This document shows positions 10,713 through 20,993 of a stretch of 64,000 nt of DNA, piece by piece. Both the position numbers and the translations under genes were made by a program. This DNA comes from Clostridiales bacterium. Lineage in GTDB: Bacteria; Bacillota; Clostridia; Lachnospirales; Lachnospiraceae. Position 1 is the stretch's first letter. Every line of letters starts with the position of its first letter. The notes beneath the pieces are model-generated. The model was not told the DNA's origin, searched no databases, and worked only from the letters and a program-made list of their open reading frames with translations. The DNA lies in the NCBI GenBank assembly GCA_021204085.1, contig JAJPZY010000144.1:1-64000 (forward strand), written 5' to 3'.

Positions 10713-11279
10713 TTATTCATATGTAGGCTGAATCAGTCCGTAACCACCGTTTTTACGCTTATAGATTACATTCACCTTACAATTCTCTTCCGCATTCTGG
10801 AAAACAAAGAAATCATGCCCTACCATCTCCATCTCCAGGACTGCATCCTCCGGGAACATCGGCTTGATGTCAAAACGCTTCACTCGCTTAATCTCCGCCG
10901 GAATATCTTCTTTATCTTCTTTTTCCGGTGCAGCAACGACATCTGCTATTTTTGAAGGAACCGTGCGGTTCGTCGGACGACCCGCATACTTCGCTGTCAG
11001 CTTTTCTTTGTATCTGCGGAGTTTACGCTCCATATTTTCTCCGGCGTCATGAATTACATTATACAGATCCATGCCGGACTCTTCTACACGGGTAAACGAA
11101 CCGGTGTCAGCCAGAGAGAACTCAGCCGTTTTTAAATTGCCCTCCACGCTGACCACAACAGTCAGCTCCGCCGTGTCAGATACATATTTTTCCAGCTTCT
11201 TTGCCGCTTTTTCCACGGAAGAACGGATGCTGTCTGTCACACCGATGTTGCTGCCTTTTCCTCTTACATTTACCTTCAT
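10713..11279 (-). CDS. hpf: Ribosome hibernation-promoting factor, long form
   Basis: MKVNVRGKGSNIGVTDSIRSSVEKAAKKLEKYV and C-terminal KRFDIKPMFPEDAVLEMEMVGHDFFVFQNAEE. Confidence 0.95.
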   Translation of the reverse strand: MKVNVRGKGSNIGVTDSIRSSVEKAAKKLEKYVSDTAELTVVVSVEGNLKTAEFSLADTGSFTRVEESGMDLYNVIHDAGENMERKLRRYKEKLTAKYAGRPTNRTVPSKIADVVAAPEKEDKEDIPAEIKRVKRFDIKPMFPEDAVLEMEMVGHDFFVFQNAEENCKVNVIYKRKNGGYGLIQPTYE

Positions 11280-11363
11280 AGTGATTCTCCTTTCATAACC
11301 CGCTGTCCTGCCATACTATACCCTGCAGTCACGGGGAACTTTCCGTTATTCATTTTCCTGCAA

Positions 11364-11939
11364 CTATTCCTTTTTCTTTTTCACACTATAGCCAAATTTG
11401 CCGATCTTCTCTCCCAGTTCAAAATACTCGCCGTAAGAATAAGCGACAAGCCCCAGTTCATTCAGGTGCAGTTTATCTTTCTCATCAAGGTTCACCGGAT
11501 CCACGGATACTGCAGTAATCTCTGCCAGGAACATTACATGGCTTCCAAGTTCAATCTTCTGCGTCACCCTGCACTCCAGGCTCACCGGACTCTCGGCAAT
11601 TCCCGGCGCTGCAACTGTCTTCGACGGGCTGGGAGTCAGATGCATTTTCGCAAACTTATCTACATCCCGGCCGGACTTCACTCCGCAATAATCTGTAGCA
11701 TACGTCAGGTCCTTTGTAATCAGGTTTACCACAAACTCGCCGGTCTCGCAGATAATATCATAAGAATACCGCTCTTTTCGAACAGAAATCGAAAGCATCG
11801 CCGGATCAGAGCAGATTGTGCCTGCCCAGGCAATCGTAACAATATTCGGTTTTTCTCCGGGGCGCTGGCAGCTCACCATCACTGCCGGAACAGGATAAAG
11901 CATATTTCCGGGTTTCCAATGCTCTCTTGCCATATTCAT
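11364..11939 (-). CDS. Flavin reductase family protein (FMN-binding)
   Basis: MLYPVPAVMVSCQRPGEKPNIVTIAWAGTICSDPAMLSISVRKERYSYD. Confidence 0.88.
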   Translation of the reverse strand: MNMAREHWKPGNMLYPVPAVMVSCQRPGEKPNIVTIAWAGTICSDPAMLSISVRKERYSYDIICETGEFVVNLITKDLTYATDYCGVKSGRDVDKFAKMHLTPSPSKTVAAPGIAESPVSLECRVTQKIELGSHVMFLAEITAVSVDPVNLDEKDKLHLNELGLVAYSYGEYFELGEKIGKFGYSVKKKKE

Positions 11940-11951
11940 TCCTCTCTTACC

Positions 11952-13610
11952 TTACTGATCCTGCTGCGCAGTCATAAGTGCCGGGATCAACTGTTTCTTT
12001 CTGGAAACGACCCCTTTCAGAATATGGTAATCACCTGTCTTCTGCTCCTCATAGGCCTTCTCGACTAATGCATCCGCATTCTCGCCGTCACAAATCAGAT
12101 ACGTCGTCTCATCAATGATATTTGTCAGCATAAGAAATACCATGGAAATCTGCTTATCTTTCAATACCTGCGGCAGATACGGGAGCAAAATCTCTTTTAC
12201 CTGTTCCAGTTCTTCCTGAGTCATTGCACTGACCTGACCAACACCAAAATCCACGTCGCCCTGGCTAAACACCTTGAAATCCTGATAACAGATTTCCGCC
12301 GGCGTTTTATTTCCGAAATCACTGCCCGCCTGGAACATGGCTTTCGCATGATCTTCCGTATGAATCCCCGCGATCTGTGCCAACGCCTCCGCAGCAAACC
12401 GATCCGCAGCAGTACAGGTCGGAGAACGATATAAAAGTGTATCTGAAAGAATTGCCGAACAGAGAAGGCCGGCAATCTGCGGCGGAATCTCTATCCCCTG
12501 CTCCTGGAACATCTGATATACAATAGTACCGGTACACCCTACCGGCTGGTTTCTGAAAAATACAGGCGAAATCGTCTCCAGACTTCCGATCCGGTGGTGA
12601 TCAATAATCTCCAGAATATCTGCACCGTCAATGCCGTCCGGTGCCTGAGACTTCTCATTGTGATCCACCAGAATCAGCTGCTTTTTTTTCATATTCAGGA
12701 GATTTCGTCTGGAAATCATACCCACATACTTGCTGTTCTGATCCAAAATCGGGAAATACCGATGTCTTTCTTTTGACATAATATCACGAACACCGATCAC
12801 CAGCTCCTCGGTCTCAAAGGTAACCAGACTGTGCCGATGCATAAAATGCGCAAGAGGCATACTCTGGTTGATCAGGCGCGCCGTCATGTAGGTATCATAC
12901 GGGGTCGTAATCAGCGTACACCCCTGTTTTTCAGCCATCCGAATGATTGTTTTGGAAATCTTCGGTTCTCCGGCGATAATCATACAGCCTGCCCCGGCCT
13001 CAATCGCACAAACCTGCGCTTCGTAACGGTTGCCCATGATCACCAGATCATGCTCATCTATATATTCCTCCATGATCTCCGGGTTTGCCGAGCCGATCAG
13101 AACCTTCCCGGCCGTAAAGCTTGCATTCTCATCTCCGCATAACAACTCACCGTCCAGAGTGTCAAGAATATTTTTATATGGCGTCTGAGCTCTGGAAAGA
13201 ATCTGATTATCATAAACGTCCATATAAGTCGTCGTAATATCCTGCGTCGTGATAAGGCCGATCATATAGCCCTCTTCATCGGTAATAGCAAGCGTCGGGA
13301 CATTCTGATCGCGCATCATATCCCAGGCTCGTTTCAGAGAAGTATCTTCACTGACTCCCGGCGTCCGGCGGATCTCAATATCTTTCACCTGCGCACCAAC
13401 ATCCGTTATCAGTGCGGGTTCATTTATACCAAATCTGTTCAGAACATACTTTGTTTCTTCATTTAATTCACCTGCCCGCTTCGGCTCAAATCCTGCGCTT
13501 TCAGAAATCTGATTCTTTAAATACGCATAAGCGATGGCAGAACAAATCGAGTCTGTGTCGGGATTCTTATGACCGACTACCCAGACTTTCCTACTCTCCT
13601 CTAACCCCAT
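11952..13610 (-). CDS. Manganese-dependent inorganic pyrophosphatase with CBS-DRTGG-CBS insert
   Basis: VWVVGHKNPDTDSICSAIAYA (DHH), CBS motifs, EIIDHHRIGSLETISPVFFRNQPVGCTGTIV, DHHA2 C-terminal. Confidence 0.92.
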   Translation of the reverse strand: MGLEESRKVWVVGHKNPDTDSICSAIAYAYLKNQISESAGFEPKRAGELNEETKYVLNRFGINEPALITDVGAQVKDIEIRRTPGVSEDTSLKRAWDMMRDQNVPTLAITDEEGYMIGLITTQDITTTYMDVYDNQILSRAQTPYKNILDTLDGELLCGDENASFTAGKVLIGSANPEIMEEYIDEHDLVIMGNRYEAQVCAIEAGAGCMIIAGEPKISKTIIRMAEKQGCTLITTPYDTYMTARLINQSMPLAHFMHRHSLVTFETEELVIGVRDIMSKERHRYFPILDQNSKYVGMISRRNLLNMKKKQLILVDHNEKSQAPDGIDGADILEIIDHHRIGSLETISPVFFRNQPVGCTGTIVYQMFQEQGIEIPPQIAGLLCSAILSDTLLYRSPTCTAADRFAAEALAQIAGIHTEDHAKAMFQAGSDFGNKTPAEICYQDFKVFSQGDVDFGVGQVSAMTQEELEQVKEILLPYLPQVLKDKQISMVFLMLTNIIDETTYLICDGENADALVEKAYEEQKTGDYHILKGVVSRKKQLIPALMTAQQDQ

Positions 13611-13649
13611 ACAATGGTTCCTCTCTTATCTCAAAAGTTGACAATTATA

Positions 13650-14495
13650 TCAAAATCTTATATTCATCATATAACATACAAAAAACGCCACTAATCCAAG
13701 AAAGCTTAAGAAACTGAAAAACGAGAAAAACTTCAGGCCTTTGAAAGATTTATTAATCTTCATCACACTCTTGTCATCCAGCTCCAACTCTCCCAGCTTT
13801 ACTTCAAGATCTATCACCAGACTTTTCATATTGCGGTAACACTGTACATTCTCTGTGTGAATCTTTTCCATAATGTCCGCACGGAGACTCTCAGACTTTT
13901 CATTAATCTCTTCCAGGGATACTCTCTGCTCTTCCAGTTTCTCCAGCATCGCCCTGATCTCATCCATCTGCTGCAAAGACTCCTTGATCTCGCCAATCAT
14001 CTGATCCGCGGATTCTTTTATTCCGCCAATCTGATCTGAAGCTTCTTTAATGTCGCTAATTGGCTGCACTGCAGCTGAGATCTCCTGAAGGCAGTCGTTC
14101 GTCCCCTTCAACTCTTCAATCTGATTTTTCGTGCTTTCTTCCAGCTGTCTGACCTGGCGATCCGTCTTGAACTCCAGCTGCTCCATCTGCTGTTCCAGAG
14201 TACTGATCATCTCCTGAATCTGGATGGTCACCCCCGTGATCAGCTGATCAATATCCTCTCTTTTGGAATCTATATTCTGCTCCACTTCTGTAGTCTCCTT
14301 TTTCATGGTATCGATCTGGTTTTCTAACTGAATGATTCTCTCTCGCGCAGCATCCAACTGCTCGTTAAAGAGGATATTCTTTTTTTTCAGATCGTTCTTC
14401 TGATGGTGTGACGCCACGCCTTTTTCTTCATTTTTCTGTCTGGCAGAATGCGCCTCGCCTCCAAACATTGCCTGCAGGCCGCTGATCAAATCCAT
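13650..14495 (-). CDS. Coiled-coil protein with C-terminal transmembrane segment
   Basis: Long heptad-rich region and KFFSFFSFLSFLGLVAFFVCYMMNIRF at the C-terminus; no family recognised. Confidence 0.7.
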   Translation of the reverse strand: MDLISGLQAMFGGEAHSARQKNEEKGVASHHQKNDLKKKNILFNEQLDAARERIIQLENQIDTMKKETTEVEQNIDSKREDIDQLITGVTIQIQEMISTLEQQMEQLEFKTDRQVRQLEESTKNQIEELKGTNDCLQEISAAVQPISDIKEASDQIGGIKESADQMIGEIKESLQQMDEIRAMLEKLEEQRVSLEEINEKSESLRADIMEKIHTENVQCYRNMKSLVIDLEVKLGELELDDKSVMKINKSFKGLKFFSFFSFLSFLGLVAFFVCYMMNIRF

Positions 14496-14546
14496 TTTAA
14501 TTCCTCCCCTGTGACTAAGATTACTTTAAGTATAGCATCTATCCTC

Positions 14547-15647
14547 TTATTTGACAACGTTTAACTCGTTCAGATGCGTGCGAACCATCATCGCTATCTT
14601 AAAGAGCATTGCATCTTCAAAAGTGCGTATGTCAAGCCCAAGCTTTTTTTCAATCCGTTCCAGACGGTAAACCAGCGTATTCCTGTGTATATACAGCTGG
14701 CGGGCAGTCTCTGAAATATTCAGATTGTTGTCAAAAAGTTTGTTGATGGTCATCAATGTCTCTTCATCAAGATCCAAATCCATATTTTCCCCAAGCACTT
14801 CCTTTAAAAACATCTCGCAAAGGTCAGCCGGCAGCTTATAGATCAGTCTGCCGATACCCAGCTGCTGATAATAAAAAGCACGCTCGGTTCCATAATATAC
14901 AATACCGATATCCAGGGCTGTGCAGGCATGTCTGTATGCACGCTGCATCTGTTCGAAAGAGTTGACGGGATCTCCGTATCCTACCCATACATTAATCATC
15001 GCTTCCATCTGCATATTATCCACGATCACTCGTGCATATTGCTCATAATTTTCATTTGGAATATCCGAGACGCTTTTGATCAGAACCGTACGGTTTCCGT
15101 CCATCTCAACCATAAAATCCTGATAACTGCTCACAAACAGATTTTTTAATGTTTCAAGAAGTACCGAATCCGCCTCATTTTTATAATAAATCACGTAAAG
15201 CACATATCTCCCGGACTTCAGTTGAAGCTGATGGCATTTCTCTGAAATCTTTTCCGTCGGAATCTCACCATTGATAATCTGACGTAAAACATTAATTCTG
15301 TTTTCCGGCTCTCGCATGGAGAGGAATGTATCCCGCACATGGCACAACGCCATCTTTCCGATCACATAAGACTGATCCGCCTCTGATCCTCTGCTGCACA
15401 ACAGCACATACTCCGTCTCTCCCTGAAGGTCAACGCGAAAATAAATCCATCCCTGCTGAACCTGTGTCTCTGCCAGCGAATGCGCAAACTGCCTGATCGA
15501 TTGCGAAAATCCGGCCGCCTCCTCCGTACCCGCAACAAATTCTCCTTCCACAGAAAAAAGAAGATACTCCCGTTTGGAAGCCTCCTTCATTTCGTTCAAA
15601 ACTCTCCCCAGCTTTTTTTTCGATACCATCTGATCCATAAACAACAA
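14547..15647 (-). CDS. PucR/CdaR-family transcriptional regulator
   Basis: C-terminal LFDNNLNISETARQLYIHRNTLVYRLERIEKKLGLDIRTFEDA helix-turn-helix. Confidence 0.88.
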   Translation of the reverse strand: MLFMDQMVSKKKLGRVLNEMKEASKREYLLFSVEGEFVAGTEEAAGFSQSIRQFAHSLAETQVQQGWIYFRVDLQGETEYVLLCSRGSEADQSYVIGKMALCHVRDTFLSMREPENRINVLRQIINGEIPTEKISEKCHQLQLKSGRYVLYVIYYKNEADSVLLETLKNLFVSSYQDFMVEMDGNRTVLIKSVSDIPNENYEQYARVIVDNMQMEAMINVWVGYGDPVNSFEQMQRAYRHACTALDIGIVYYGTERAFYYQQLGIGRLIYKLPADLCEMFLKEVLGENMDLDLDEETLMTINKLFDNNLNISETARQLYIHRNTLVYRLERIEKKLGLDIRTFEDAMLFKIAMMVRTHLNELNVVK

Positions 15648-15697
15648 ACTCCTCCTGGATATTCCGGCTTTTGCAATATATTATAAGGACTATAACG

Positions 15698-15728
15698 GAA
15701 AAAACTGGGTACGGAGACCGTACCCAGT
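15698..15728 (-). terminator. Intrinsic terminator downstream of msmK-like gene
   Basis: CTGGGTACGG aga CCGTACCCAG; TTTTTT follows on the minus strand. Confidence 0.8.
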
Positions 15729-15745
15729 CTAACAATCAAATGTTT

Positions 15746-16858
15746 TTAGTGGCAAATCGCCTGCTCAGTCTCTTTATCAAAGAGATGACCCTTGTTAACA
15801 TCAAACGCAACCTGTACGTGATCACCATAACGAGCCGGTGTGCTGGCGTCTACTTTGGATGTCATCGTAACACCATTGGATGTAAAGTAAAGCAATACTT
15901 CGGAGCCAAGGAGCTCATATCCGGTAACCTCTGCGGAAACCTGATAATCTTTATTCTGCTCAACGAATGCCGGGAAATCATCCATGTCATCCGGACGAAT
16001 ACCAAAGACAACTGTCTTTCCGTCATATCCGCCGGCCTTCAGAGCCTTTGCCTTGTTCTCCGGCATCACATATGTAACACCATTCGCTGTGATGGTAACC
16101 TTATCTCCGCTGACTTTTACAACAGCATCCATAAAGTTCATCTGAGGAGATCCGATAAATCCGGCAACGAAAAGGTTGTCCGGCTCATCATACAGTTTCT
16201 TCGGAGAATCTACCTGCATGATAACGCCATCCTTCAGAACAACGATTCTGGTTCCCAGTGTCATAGCCTCTGTCTGGTCATGTGTTACATAAATAATGGT
16301 AGCGCCCAGTCTCTGATGCAGTGCGGAGATCTCAGTACGCATCTGAACTCTCAGCTTAGCATCCAGGTTGGACAGCGGCTCATCCATAAGGAATACCTTC
16401 GGCTCACGAACGATAGCACGACCCATCGCTACACGCTGTCTCTGACCACCGGAAAGAGCCTTCGGCTTACGGTCTAACAGTTTCTCCAGATCAAGGATCT
16501 TAGCTGCTGCCATAACTTTCTTATCAATCTCATCCTTCGGCATCTTTCTCAGTTTAAGTGCAAACCCCATGTTGTCAGCAACTGTCATATGCGGATATAA
16601 TGCATAGCTCTGGAAAACCATCGCGATGTCTCTGTCCTTCGGCTCAACATCGTTCATACGCTTTCCGTCAATATAAAAATCACCCTCTGAAATTTCTTCC
16701 AGTCCGGCGATCATACGAAGTGTTGTTGACTTACCACATCCGGAAGGACCTACAAAGATGATAAACTCTTTGTCTGCTACTTCGAGGTTGAAATCTTTTA
16801 CCGCCTCAAATCCATTCGGATATCTTTTGTAGATGTGCTGCAATGATAATTGTGCCAT
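15746..16858 (-). CDS. msmK: Sugar ABC transporter ATP-binding protein (MsmK/UgpC type)
   Basis: [90 protein letters not shown]. Confidence 0.93.
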   Translation of the reverse strand: MAQLSLQHIYKRYPNGFEAVKDFNLEVADKEFIIFVGPSGCGKSTTLRMIAGLEEISEGDFYIDGKRMNDVEPKDRDIAMVFQSYALYPHMTVADNMGFALKLRKMPKDEIDKKVMAAAKILDLEKLLDRKPKALSGGQRQRVAMGRAIVREPKVFLMDEPLSNLDAKLRVQMRTEISALHQRLGATIIYVTHDQTEAMTLGTRIVVLKDGVIMQVDSPKKLYDEPDNLFVAGFIGSPQMNFMDAVVKVSGDKVTITANGVTYVMPENKAKALKAGGYDGKTVVFGIRPDDMDDFPAFVEQNKDYQVSAEVTGYELLGSEVLLYFTSNGVTMTSKVDASTPARYGDHVQVAFDVNKGHLFDKETEQAICH

Positions 16859-17061
16859 TTCTGTTACCCTCCATATTTTCTTCTTAACAGTTCGATTTCT
16901 ATCATGAGAGTATTTTATCAAATAATTTATAAAATGTCATTAGGAATTTTTACAAAATTACCATCCCATCCTTGGCATTTATGCCATCAGAAAAATTTTT
17001 TTCGGATTTTTTTATGTATTTCGACGGCTCTTTTCGCGAATTTTGGTAAATGTGACGGTTT

Positions 17062-17496
17062 TTACTGTTTTCCGGTACTTCCGAAACCTCCCCGACTGTC
17101 ATTATTTAAAAATTGCACTTCATCAAATACAATTTTCGGCTGATTTTCAAAAATCCGAAATTGACAGATCCGGTCATTTTCATGAATTACCGTATCTCTG
17201 GTGGCGTATACCGGCATACGCCACATATCTTCATCACCGCAGTAGGAACAATCAATAATGCCGCAGCTGTTTGTCTGCAGGATACCGTAATTTTTAAATG
17301 TGGAACTTCTGGGAACCAGGTGCGCCTCATACCCTTTCGGCAGCTCCATGGCGATGCCAAGCGGAATCAGGCGAAATTCACCCGCTTTTAATTCCACGGT
17401 TTCGCTGGCGCGAAGGTCGATCCAGTCGGATTTCCCGTCAATGTACTCCAGGCGTTTTATTTTGTCCGAAAAATAACGGATGCGGATTTTCTGCAT
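17062..17496 (-). CDS. dut: dUTP diphosphatase
   Basis: LVPRSSTFKNYGILQTNSCGIIDCSYCGDEDMW and C-terminal RGGFGSTGKQ. Confidence 0.92.
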   Translation of the reverse strand: MQKIRIRYFSDKIKRLEYIDGKSDWIDLRASETVELKAGEFRLIPLGIAMELPKGYEAHLVPRSSTFKNYGILQTNSCGIIDCSYCGDEDMWRMPVYATRDTVIHENDRICQFRIFENQPKIVFDEVQFLNNDSRGGFGSTGKQ

Positions 17497-17520
17497 GATA
17501 TTTTGCCCTCCTCTTGATGT

Positions 17521-18528
17521 TTACCAGATAAGATCTTCACTCTCTGTCTTTCGTTCCCGCAGCATCAGTTCCTCGACCGCATCTTTCGCCGGCTGCCCCT
17601 CAAACAGCACCCGGTTCACCTGTTTGACGATCGGCATATCCACATGATATTTTTCAGCAAGCGCAATGGCGGCTTTTGCGGAATATACGCCCTCGACTAC
17701 CATTTTTACTTCATCCATCGCCTCCTGCATGGTATAGCCCTGCCCAATCAGCATACCGGCTTTACGATTCCGGCTATGTCGGCTTGCGCAGGTTACGATC
17801 AGATCGCCGATGCCGGAAAGTCCGTTCAGGGTCTCAGCTTTCGCTCCCATTGCGATCGCCAGACGGCTGATTTCGGCGATTCCGCGCGTAATCAGCGCCG
17901 CCTTTGTATTGTCGCCAAAGCCCAGGCCATCCGCCATACCCGCAGCCAATGCAATGACATTTTTCAGGGAACTCCCCAACTCTATGCCCAGCATGTCCGG
18001 GCTGGTGTAGACACGGAAAACTTCATTCATAAAATATGACTGTACCCGTTCCGCTACCGCTTTCGACTTTGCTCCGGCTACTACAGTGGTCGGAAGTTCT
18101 CTTCCCACTTCTTCCGCATGACTTGGACCGGAAAGCACCGCCACCTCAGCCTGCGGAATCTCTTCCTCCACAATATCCGTCTGAATCATCAGCGTACTTT
18201 CCTCAATTCCTTTTGAAACTACGACAATCAGCTGACCTTCACGTACAAAATGAGCCATATTGCGGGCAGTACTTCGAATATAAGGGGACGGCACTGCCAT
18301 GACAACCAGATCCCCGATTTTCGCGGTTTTTTCAATATCCGTTGTGAAATGAACAGAATCCGGGATTTTTACACCCGGAAGCTTGTCTCTGTGCTCCCTT
18401 TCTTCAGAAAGCATCTTTACTTCTTCTTCCAGAATTGACCAGACAGTTACCTCATGTCCGTTATGTGCCAGGACTACAGATAACGCTGTGCCCCAGCTTC
18501 CCGCTCCTATGATACCAACCTGTGCCAT
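17521..18528 (-). CDS. gpsA: NAD(P)H-dependent glycerol-3-phosphate dehydrogenase
   Basis: MAQVGIIGAGSWGTALSVVLAHNGHEVTVW; SSLKNVIALAAGMADGLGFGDNTKAALITRG. Confidence 0.96.
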   Translation of the reverse strand: MAQVGIIGAGSWGTALSVVLAHNGHEVTVWSILEEEVKMLSEEREHRDKLPGVKIPDSVHFTTDIEKTAKIGDLVVMAVPSPYIRSTARNMAHFVREGQLIVVVSKGIEESTLMIQTDIVEEEIPQAEVAVLSGPSHAEEVGRELPTTVVAGAKSKAVAERVQSYFMNEVFRVYTSPDMLGIELGSSLKNVIALAAGMADGLGFGDNTKAALITRGIAEISRLAIAMGAKAETLNGLSGIGDLIVTCASRHSRNRKAGMLIGQGYTMQEAMDEVKMVVEGVYSAKAAIALAEKYHVDMPIVKQVNRVLFEGQPAKDAVEELMLRERKTESEDLIW

Positions 18529-18570
18529 ATCTTCGCCTCGCCTTCAATATATACAGTGATTTTCCTGTGA

Positions 18571-19227
18571 CTATTTCGATTTTTTTCCGGATCCCGGCTG
18601 AAACCTATTTTCCGTCCCGGAAACCAGCCGTTTCAGGTTGCCCCTGTGCTGGAAAAATGCCAGTCCCGTCAATACGCCGGTCACAACATACATTTCCACA
18701 AGAAACTGCGCGCCAACCTTTAAGAACCCTAATTGTCCGAAAACGATTGTCTGGACAAACAATCCGCTTAAGATTGCCAGCGATCCCAGAGACATAAAGC
18801 TGGTGGGAACAACTGCCAGGAAGAAAAGAATCGCACAGATGGGAACCATCCGCCAGTCATTGGCAAAAACGATCCCCATACTGCAGGCAATTCCCTTTCC
18901 GCCCTTAAACTTTGCATAAAACGGATAGTCATGCCCCAACACTGCACCGAATCCGGCATACAATTCCAGAAGCTTGACCGCATCCGGATATGTATTGCGG
19001 TATAAAAGCCAGATGATCACCATGGCAAAAACCGCTTTCAGGCAGTCACCGAAAAAAACGATAATACCGGCCTTCCATCCGAGTACCCGAATAGAATTTG
19101 TCATACCGGTATTGCCGCTGCCCTCTTTTGTCAAATCTGTATGATAAGCTTTTCCAACCAGCTTTCCGGTAGGGAACAGGCCGAAAACATATCCCAGAAC
19201 CAGAGCAATCACACGAGATGTAATCAT
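18571..19227 (-). CDS. plsY: Acyl-phosphate glycerol-3-phosphate acyltransferase PlsY
   Basis: LFPTGKLVGKAYHTDLTKEGSGNTGMTNSIRVLGWKAG; AVLGHDYPFYAKFKGGKGIACSMG. Confidence 0.95.
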   Translation of the reverse strand: MITSRVIALVLGYVFGLFPTGKLVGKAYHTDLTKEGSGNTGMTNSIRVLGWKAGIIVFFGDCLKAVFAMVIIWLLYRNTYPDAVKLLELYAGFGAVLGHDYPFYAKFKGGKGIACSMGIVFANDWRMVPICAILFFLAVVPTSFMSLGSLAILSGLFVQTIVFGQLGFLKVGAQFLVEMYVVTGVLTGLAFFQHRGNLKRLVSGTENRFQPGSGKKSK

Positions 19228-19285
19228 ATTCTTATCTCTCCTATCTCTTATCTCATATCATTTTTTAATTATCCGGAAACGCACC

Positions 19286-19312
19286 GCATTTTCGAGCCCG
19301 ATTCTGAATAAT
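19286..19312. repeat. Solo end of fold-back repeat family 2
   Basis: GCATTTTCGAGCCCGATTCTGAATAATT closely matches one end of the 62942-63081 element (minus strand GCATTTTCGAGCCTGGTTCTGAATAATC). Confidence 0.6.
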
Positions 19313-19365
19313 TACAGTTTTTATAAAATGCACATCAATGATACAAATCCGCCCTGATGTTTCCT

Positions 19366-20688
19366 CTACTCGCTTTTTCTCTCTCTTATGATGAATTTCA
19401 GTGCAGTTCCCTGGAATCCAAACGTCTCCCGAATCCGATTTTCCAGATAACGGGTATAGGAAAAATGCATCAGCGATTTATCATTTACAAAGAGTACAAA
19501 TGTCGGCGGCTTCACCCCTGCCTGTGTCGCGTAATAAATGCGCAGCCGTTTTCCCTTGTCGGATGGCGGCTCATGCATGGCTACAGCTTCCGTGATGATC
19601 TCATTTAAAACGCCAGTTGCAATCCGCATGGCATTATTTGCGATCACCATATCGATCATATCATAAATCTTTGTCAGGCGCTGCCCGGTCTGAGCAGAGA
19701 TAAACATAATCTGAGCATACGGCATAAAACTCAAAACCTCGCGAATCCGATTCGTATGCTGATTCATCGTTTTATCATTCTTCTCCACAGCATCCCACTT
19801 ATTCACCGCAATGATGATGCCCTTTCCCCGCTCATGGGCGATGCCGGCAATCTTCGCATCCTGCTCCGTCACTCCCTCGGTTGCGTCAATCACGAGAATA
19901 ACCGCATCCGCACGCTCAACGGCAGTGACCGCCCGGATGATACTGTACCGCTCGATCTCCTCTTTGATCTTGCTCTTGCGCCGCAAGCCGGCAGTATCAA
20001 TAAAAATATACTCTCTCCCGTAATACTTAATTACCGTATCTATGGCATCACGGGTCGTTCCTGCAATATTCGAGACAATCAAACGGTTTTCACCCAGAAG
20101 TTTATTAATAATGGATGATTTTCCTACATTCGGCTTCCCGACAATCGCCACTTTCGGGCGCTCATCATCCTCCTCATTCTCAGAAGCATCCGGAAAATAG
20201 CTCACTACCTTTTCCAGCATATCGCCGATTCCGAGCCGGCCTGATGCGGAAATCGGCACAGGGTCACCCATGCCAAGATTATAAAACTCATAAACATCTG
20301 CCTCAAACTTCTGGAAACTATCCACCTTGTTCACAACCAGAACAACGGGCTTGTGAGAACGGCGCAGCATATCAGCCACCTTCGCGTCCGCGTCTGACAT
20401 CCCCTGCCGCACATCCACCATAAAAATTATGACGTCCGCCGTCATCATCGCAATCTCTGCCTGCTCCCTCATCTGCGACAGGATAATATCTTTGGAATCC
20501 GGCTCAATTCCGCCGGTATCTATTAATGTAAAAGAATGGTTCAGCCACTCCACATCTGCATATATACGGTCTCTGGTCACGCCCGGCGTGTCCTTAACTA
20601 TAGAGATCCTCTCCCCGGCCAACGCATTAAAAAGCGTAGACTTCCCAACATTCGGGCGGCCAACGACCGCTACAATCGGTTTACTCAT
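19366..20688 (-). CDS. der: Ribosome biogenesis GTPase Der (EngA)
   Basis: Two G domains: [34 protein letters not shown] and [36 protein letters not shown]. Confidence 0.97.
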   Translation of the reverse strand: MSKPIVAVVGRPNVGKSTLFNALAGERISIVKDTPGVTRDRIYADVEWLNHSFTLIDTGGIEPDSKDIILSQMREQAEIAMMTADVIIFMVDVRQGMSDADAKVADMLRRSHKPVVLVVNKVDSFQKFEADVYEFYNLGMGDPVPISASGRLGIGDMLEKVVSYFPDASENEEDDERPKVAIVGKPNVGKSSIINKLLGENRLIVSNIAGTTRDAIDTVIKYYGREYIFIDTAGLRRKSKIKEEIERYSIIRAVTAVERADAVILVIDATEGVTEQDAKIAGIAHERGKGIIIAVNKWDAVEKNDKTMNQHTNRIREVLSFMPYAQIMFISAQTGQRLTKIYDMIDMVIANNAMRIATGVLNEIITEAVAMHEPPSDKGKRLRIYYATQAGVKPPTFVLFVNDKSLMHFSYTRYLENRIRETFGFQGTALKFIIRERKSE

Positions 20689-20993
20689 GGTTCACCTCAT
20701 TACTGCTAATTTAAATCCAGTCTCTGTTTTCTTTATAATTACCGTTATCATCCGGCCGCAAAAACCGGAGTTTTCATGAAACATCAGAATTTATATTCAA
20801 AATCTCTGTGACTGATTGTACCGTATGGTTCTGAATTTGTAAAGAAAAATAAAGAATGCCGGCAACACCCCGACTACGGTGAAAAGCGAAAGGAAAATTG
20901 TATATTTTACTATCCGCAAGATTATGGGGCGTCCATAAAGAACGCCCCGATAATTCATACATATTCATCCTGCTGCGTTAAATACGCTGTCTT

